Source: Phycisphaerales bacterium (lineage in GTDB: Bacteria; Planctomycetota; Phycisphaerae; Sedimentisphaerales; Anaerobacaceae). Taken from it: a stretch of DNA of 7,636 nucleotides. The stretch spans positions 1-7,636 of the forward strand of contig DSDB01000540.1 in NCBI GenBank assembly GCA_011057845.1. Direction: 5' to 3'. The notes beneath the pieces are model-generated. The model was not told the origin of the DNA and did no database searches. It worked only from the letters and a program-made list of their open reading frames with translations. Shown piece after piece: positions 5,107-7,636 of this stretch. The translations under genes were made by a program, and so were the position numbers. Within the stretch, counting starts at the first letter, position 1. The number at the start of each line of letters is the position of its first letter.

Positions 5107-5966
5107 TGCCTGGCCACCCGCTTTCGGGTCACGTAGCGCGTCAGGGTATTGAGCATCATGATCATCACCAGCAGAACAACGCCCGTGGCGAACAGCGCCT
5201 GACGATGGTCGCCCGTGGCGTACCCCATCTCCAGGGCGATATTGCCGGTCAACGTGCGCACGGAGTCCAGCGGCGAGTTCGGCATCACCACGGCATTGCC
5301 CACGACCATGATGACGGCCATTGTCTCGCCGATGGCGTTGGCCATCCCCAGGATGACCCCGGCCAAGATGCCGGAGCGGGCCGCCTTGAGCGTCACCATC
5401 GTGGTCGTCTGCCACTGCGTGGCTCCCAGCGCCAGCGAGCCGTCACGGTAGACCTTGGGCACCGCCTGCAGGGCGTCGACGCTGATGCCCACGATGACCG
5501 GCAGCACCATGATCCCCAGCACGAACGACGCCGTGACGATATTGAAACCGTGGCCGTCACCGCCGAAGTGCTCCCGCATGAACGGCACGATAAACAGCAC
5601 GCCGATAAACCCATACACGACCGAGGGAATGGCGAACAGCAGTTCGATGCTCGGCTTGATGATCGCCACCGCCCGCTTGGAGGCGAACTCGCTCAGATAC
5701 ACCGCGCAGCCCACGCCCAGCGGCACCGCCACGACCAGCGTGCCGACCGCCACCGTAATCGAGCCGACGATCATCGCCAGGATGCCGAACTTGCCCTCCA
5801 GCGGCAGCCACTCGCTCGACCCGATGAACTTCCAGACGCCGACGCGCAGCATGACCGGCAGTCCCTCGACGAAGATGAAGACGCCGATGACGAAAAGGGC
5901 CGTGATCGAAAACGACGCGATCGCGAACAGAATCGGGCTGACCACTCGGTCGCGCGTCAGGTTCAT
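5103..5966 (-). CDS. pstC: Phosphate ABC transporter permease PstC
   Basis: 287 residues, slightly short for PstC but complete. There is a strong first membrane segment (about 11-34), then GKFGILAMIVGSI (58-70), a motif typical of PstC, and further segments near 71-91, 108-129, 143-163, 199-223 and 258-274. The EAA loop lies at 172-203 (VYRDGSLALGATQWQTTTMV), followed by GMANAIGETMAVIMVVGN. The start ATG at 5966 overlaps the pstS stop as ATGA, and its own TGA overlaps the pstA start in the same way. The three genes are therefore very probably translated as a coupled unit. PstC and PstA form the transmembrane pathway that receives phosphate from PstS and contacts the PstB ATPases. Confidence 0.95.
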   Translation of the reverse strand: MNLTRDRVVSPILFAIASFSITALFVIGVFIFVEGLPVMLRVGVWKFIGSSEWLPLEGKFGILAMIVGSITVAVGTLVVAVPLGVGCAVYLSEFASKRAVAIIKPSIELLFAIPSVVYGFIGVLFIVPFMREHFGGDGHGFNIVTASFVLGIMVLPVIVGISVDALQAVPKVYRDGSLALGATQWQTTTMVTLKAARSGILAGVILGMANAIGETMAVIMVVGNAVVMPNSPLDSVRTLTGNIALEMGYATGDHRQALFATGVVLLVMIMMLNTLTRYVTRKRVARQ

Positions 5967-6787
5967 TGCTTGCTCGGGCTCAGCAGCCCCTCCGCCTTGA
6001 GCACTTTCTGGCCGTCGGCGCTGAGTACGAAATCGATGAATTTCTGCGTTTCGCCTTCCGGCGCGCCTTTGACCAGGAACAGGAACGGCCGCATCACTTT
6101 GTACGCGCCGCTTTCCAGATGCTCTTCCGTCGGCGCCTCGCCGTCCACCGCCAGGGCCTTAACCTTCGCATTGACCAGCGCCACCGAGACATAGCCGATG
6201 GCGTTCGGACTGGTCGCCACCGCCTCGCGGATCGAGCCATTGGAGTCCTGCACCAGGGCCCGCGGGCTGATCCGGGTCTTGCCCATGACAATCTCCTCGA
6301 AGGCGCCGCGCGTGCCGGAGCCTTCTTCCCGCGTCACCATTGCGATGTCGGCGTCCGCCCCGCCGACCTGGCGCCAGTGGGTGATCTTGCCGGCGTAAAT
6401 ATCACGGACCTGATCGCTTGTCAGCTCGTCGATCGTGTTGCCCGGATGGACGATGACCGCGATGCCGTCGCGGGCGATCTCAATCCGCGTCAGGCCCTCC
6501 TTCTCTTCCGGGCGAAGTTCACGACTGCTGGTGCCGATATCGCAAATGCCGTCCTTGGCCGAGACGACGCCCACCGTGGAGCCGCCGGCCTGCACGTCCA
6601 CCACGATATCCGGCCGCACATCCCGGTACGCCTCCGCCAGCAGCTCGGCGAACGGGAATACCGACGTTGAACCCACGATCCGCAGTGTTCGCCCCTGCGA
6701 TGGGCGCTTGCCGCACCCGGACAACCCAAGCCCCACCGCCGTCAGGGACAACACCACCATCAGCAGTCTGTGCCATCGTGCCTTCAT
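5963..6787 (-). CDS. pstS: Phosphate-binding lipoprotein PstS
   Basis: 274 residues, in the size range of the short PstS family. Residues 1-25 form a lipoprotein signal: basic MKARWHR, a hydrophobic core, and lipobox LSGC with Cys25. The mature domain opens with LRIVGSTSVFPFAELLAEAY and VDVQAGGSTVGVVSAKDGICDIGTSSREL, the first phosphate-binding loops. TREEGSGTRGAFEEIVMG (the second binding segment) and SNGSIREAVATSPNAIGYVS follow. ATG 6787 is preferred over the TTG at 6793 because AAAGG is 8 nt before the ATG but only 2 nt before the TTG. It is the first gene of the operon; its TGA overlaps pstC. Expression is probably controlled by the Pho-box-like repeats at 6890-6928. It captures inorganic phosphate outside the inner membrane and delivers it to PstC/PstA. 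Confidence 0.95.
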   Translation of the reverse strand: MKARWHRLLMVVLSLTAVGLGLSGCGKRPSQGRTLRIVGSTSVFPFAELLAEAYRDVRPDIVVDVQAGGSTVGVVSAKDGICDIGTSSRELRPEEKEGLTRIEIARDGIAVIVHPGNTIDELTSDQVRDIYAGKITHWRQVGGADADIAMVTREEGSGTRGAFEEIVMGKTRISPRALVQDSNGSIREAVATSPNAIGYVSVALVNAKVKALAVDGEAPTEEHLESGAYKVMRPFLFLVKGAPEGETQKFIDFVLSADGQKVLKAEGLLSPSKQ

Positions 6788-6838
6788 CTTCAATGCCTTT
6801 CTATTGGACCTTGCTTGTGCCTCTCAGTAGAAACACGC

Positions 6839-6855
6839 CCCGCCGCAACGGCGGG
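6839..6855 (-). other. GC hairpin in the pstS leader
   Basis: On the minus strand CCCGCCG-TTG-CGGCGGG: a perfect 7-bp stem with a 3-nt loop, about 50 nt upstream of the pstS start and inside the predicted 5' untranslated region. It is followed by GCGTGTTTCT, which is not a clean U-run. mRNA stabilisation or weak attenuation is possible. It leaves the ribosome binding site free. Confidence 0.45.
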
Positions 6856-6877
6856 CAGTTAAACCAACACAAGAAGA

Positions 6878-6883
6878 GTATGG
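6878..6883 (-). promoter_or_regulatory. Candidate -10 element of the pst operon
   Basis: Minus-strand CATACT (4 of 6 to TATAAT) is preceded by TGC, giving an extended -10. It lies 17 bp from the third Pho-box unit (GTCACA, 6901-6906), which would occupy the -35 position. This is the arrangement of PhoB/PhoP-activated promoters that lack a good -35. It predicts a start near 6871 and a leader of about 84 nt. Confidence 0.4.
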
Positions 6884-6889
6884 CACTAC

Positions 6890-6928
6890 GATTAGAACTC
6901 TGTGACGCCTGTGTTAGAATCGTGTTAA
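6890..6928 (-). promoter_or_regulatory. Tandem Pho-box-like operator upstream of pstS
   Basis: Minus-strand units TTAACA (6923-6928), CTAACA (6912-6917), GTCACA (6901-6906) and CTAATC (6890-6895) are spaced exactly 11 bp apart. The first pair, TTAACA-CGATT-CTAACA, fits the known Bacillus PhoP box (TTAACA-like repeats about 5 bp apart). The 11-bp period is also that of the E. coli Pho box. The last two units are weaker (4 of 6). Position directly before pstS supports phosphate-starvation control by a PhoB/PhoP-type regulator encoded elsewhere. Confidence 0.6.
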
Positions 6929-7052
6929 GTTGCGCCCTGCGCTCATCACCCCGAAAACACCTTCTCGTTGCTTCAAACGGCCTCTTACAGGCCGCGCCCC
7001 TTATTGCACCATCTGCATCGGCGTTTGTCAAGTACACGCAGGACCGCTGAAG

Positions 7053-7114
7053 AAATCCAAAACACAAAGCCCAAAGCGCAAAAACACGGCCCGGAGCCTC
7101 AAACCCTGCTCCGG
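7053..7114. repeat. Dispersed CAAAGCC-type repeat with hairpin
   Basis: The A-rich arm includes CAAAGCCCAAAGC (7065-7077), a close relative of the arms at 2320-2347 and 4152-4200. It is followed by a perfect 7-bp inverted repeat CCGGAGC (7091-7097) / GCTCCGG (7108-7114) around a 10-nt loop. Here the G/T-rich right arm of the other copies is absent. The stretch from 6929 to 7052 holds nothing I can support beyond a 5-bp stem at 6979-6993. Confidence 0.5.
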
Positions 7115-7121
7115 AGTGGCG

Positions 7122-7146
7122 CATCCCTTCGCGCAGCGAAGGGATG
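7122..7146. repeat. Perfect 11-bp stem-loop repeat
   Basis: CATCCCTTCGC-GCA-GCGAAGGGATG: arms exactly complementary over 11 bp with a 3-nt loop. It is one of three consecutive hairpins in the intergenic repeat cluster between the PEP-CTERM gene and pst. No T-run follows, so it is more likely a dispersed palindromic repeat than a terminator. Confidence 0.6.
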
Positions 7147-7170
7147 GGGCCGTGTCGAGGGCAACACGTA

Positions 7171-7213
7171 GCATGGGCATCCTGCCCATGCAGCATCGGC
7201 AGGATACCCATGC
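7171..7213. repeat. GILPM palindromic repeat element
   Basis: Arms 7171-7186 (GCATGGGCATCCTGCC) and 7198-7213 (GGCAGGATACCCATGC) pair at 15 of 16 positions around an 11-nt loop. Because it is palindromic, both strands translate to nearly the same peptide: MGILPMQHRQDTHAT forward and MGILPMLHGQDAHAT reverse. Such GILPM sequences recur in planctomycete and related genomes as non-coding dispersed repeats that are often mistaken for genes. Confidence 0.7.
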
Positions 7214-7233
7214 CACAACCACGGCTTGGGCGC

Positions 7234-7262
7234 AAAAATAAGGACCGGCGCACGGCCGGTCC
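7234..7262 (-). terminator. Intrinsic terminator of the PEP-CTERM gene
   Basis: On the minus strand GGACCGGC-CGTGC-GCCGGTCC (7242-7262) forms a perfect 8-bp GC stem and is followed at once by TTATTTTT (7234-7241). It starts 33 bp after the stop codon of the leftward PEP-CTERM gene, the expected place. It would also insulate the pst promoter region from read-through. Confidence 0.75.
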
Positions 7263-7295
7263 CACATGAATTGTAAGGAAAAACGTATGCCTGAA

Positions 7296-7636
7296 TCAGG
7301 CCCGACGTCGGCGCCCGATCAGGATCAGCGATCCCAGACCCAGCAGACCCAGTGTCGCCGGCTCCGGCACGCCTATCTCCGTCAGCACAAAATCGACATC
7401 CGCGACGCCCTGCGGATTGAGCACCAGTTCGATGCTCGTGGCCGCCGAAAGCACCGACGGGTTCGAGAACGCCGAGAACAGCGCCTGATATGTCATCGGC
7501 ACGGCGCTATCGAGAATCAAGCCGGAATAGACCGATGTGTTCGACCCATCGCTGACCACAATAGACAGGCCCGTCGTCTGCGGCCCGCCGCCGTCGATCC
7601 GCCCGAAGTTCAGATACAGGTAGCTGCCCATCGCCA
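7296..7636 (-). CDS. PEP-CTERM sorted surface protein, C-terminal part
   Basis: The reading frame is open to the window edge, so the N-terminus (including any signal peptide) lies outside; the internal Met at 7631 need not be the start. At least 112 residues are visible. The body is rich in Ser, Thr, Gly and small hydrophobics (TSVYSGLILDSAVPMTYQ, ATSIELVLNPQGVADVDFV), consistent with a beta-rich extracellular domain of unknown function. The end is a textbook sorting signal: VPEPATLGLLG, a hydrophobic segment LGSLILIG, then RRRRA. Proteins with this tail are processed by an exosortase at the inner membrane and exported to the surface or matrix. A terminator at 7234-7262 follows. It is not functionally linked to pst as far as can be seen. 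Confidence 0.85.
   Translation of the reverse strand, partial: AMGSYLYLNFGRIDGGGPQTTGLSIVVSDGSNTSVYSGLILDSAVPMTYQALFSAFSNPSVLSAATSIELVLNPQGVADVDFVLTEIGVPEPATLGLLGLGSLILIGRRRRA

Noticed and set aside
5107..5415. Extension of pstA upstream of 5106
   Set aside because: It overlaps pstC in another frame and reads as His/Arg/Gly-rich non-protein; the ATGA overlap gives the correct start.
1563..6194. Long forward frames opposite phoU, pstB1, pstB2, pstA and pstC
   Set aside because: They are antisense shadows, rich in His, Arg, Gln and Asp; the leftward frames have recognised family motifs throughout.
6788..6793. TTG start two codons upstream of pstS
   Set aside because: It is only 2 nt from AAAGG, whereas the ATG at 6787 is 8 nt away; the ATG is the better start.
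6801..7265. Leftward frame across the pst control region
   Set aside because: It translates the GILPM and CAAAGCC repeats and covers the terminator, Pho box and promoter; no protein-like segment is present.
1..7636. tRNA, rRNA, CRISPR array, transposase or riboswitch
   Set aside because: I looked on both strands and saw no cloverleaf, no regularly spaced identical repeats with unique spacers, no transposase motifs and no recognisable riboswitch core.

Overview
This GC-rich window looks like a planctomycete chromosome, most probably of the Phycisphaerae/Sedimentisphaerales type. The pointers are a PEP-CTERM protein, palindromic GILPM-type repeats, A-rich CAAAGCCCAAA-type intergenic repeats and a double-HTH regulator resembling a family I associate with that group. 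The lineage is an inference from style; no marker gene is present.

Layout. (1) 1-68: short degenerate heptamer repeat. (2) 69-503 (-): small double helix-turn-helix regulator. About 180 nt upstream lies a good sigma70-type promoter (688-715) with a 20-bp near-palindrome (661-680) at its start site. (3) 1012-1547 (+): a broken gene. A signal peptide and the first strand of an esterase/hydrolase-like protein run out of frame into the C-terminal part of a protein I do not recognise. (4) 1590-6787 (-): a complete high-affinity phosphate uptake operon transcribed leftward, pstS-pstC-pstA-pstB2-pstB1-phoU. pstS/pstC and pstC/pstA overlap by ATGA. Every later junction carries dispersed or tandem repeats. 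(5) 6788-7295: the pst control region, with four 11-bp-spaced PhoB/PhoP-box-like repeats, a -10 and a leader hairpin, then a cluster of hairpin repeats ending in an intrinsic terminator. (6) 7296-7636 (-): C-terminal part of a PEP-CTERM protein, cut by the window edge.

How the genes work together: PstS captures phosphate outside the membrane, PstC and PstA form the channel, two PstB ATPases drive it, and PhoU reports transport status to a PhoR/PhoB-type system that is not in the window. The tandem Pho box before pstS fits induction under phosphate starvation.

The most interesting observation is in the two ATPases. PstB2 has lost the Q-loop glutamine and the H-loop histidine, while PstB1 has lost the two glycines of the LSGGQ signature. 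In a PstB1-PstB2 heterodimer all three defects fall into the same composite ATP site and leave the other site fully canonical. This is the layout of asymmetric ABC transporters with one degenerate site, which is unusual for a Pst phosphate importer.
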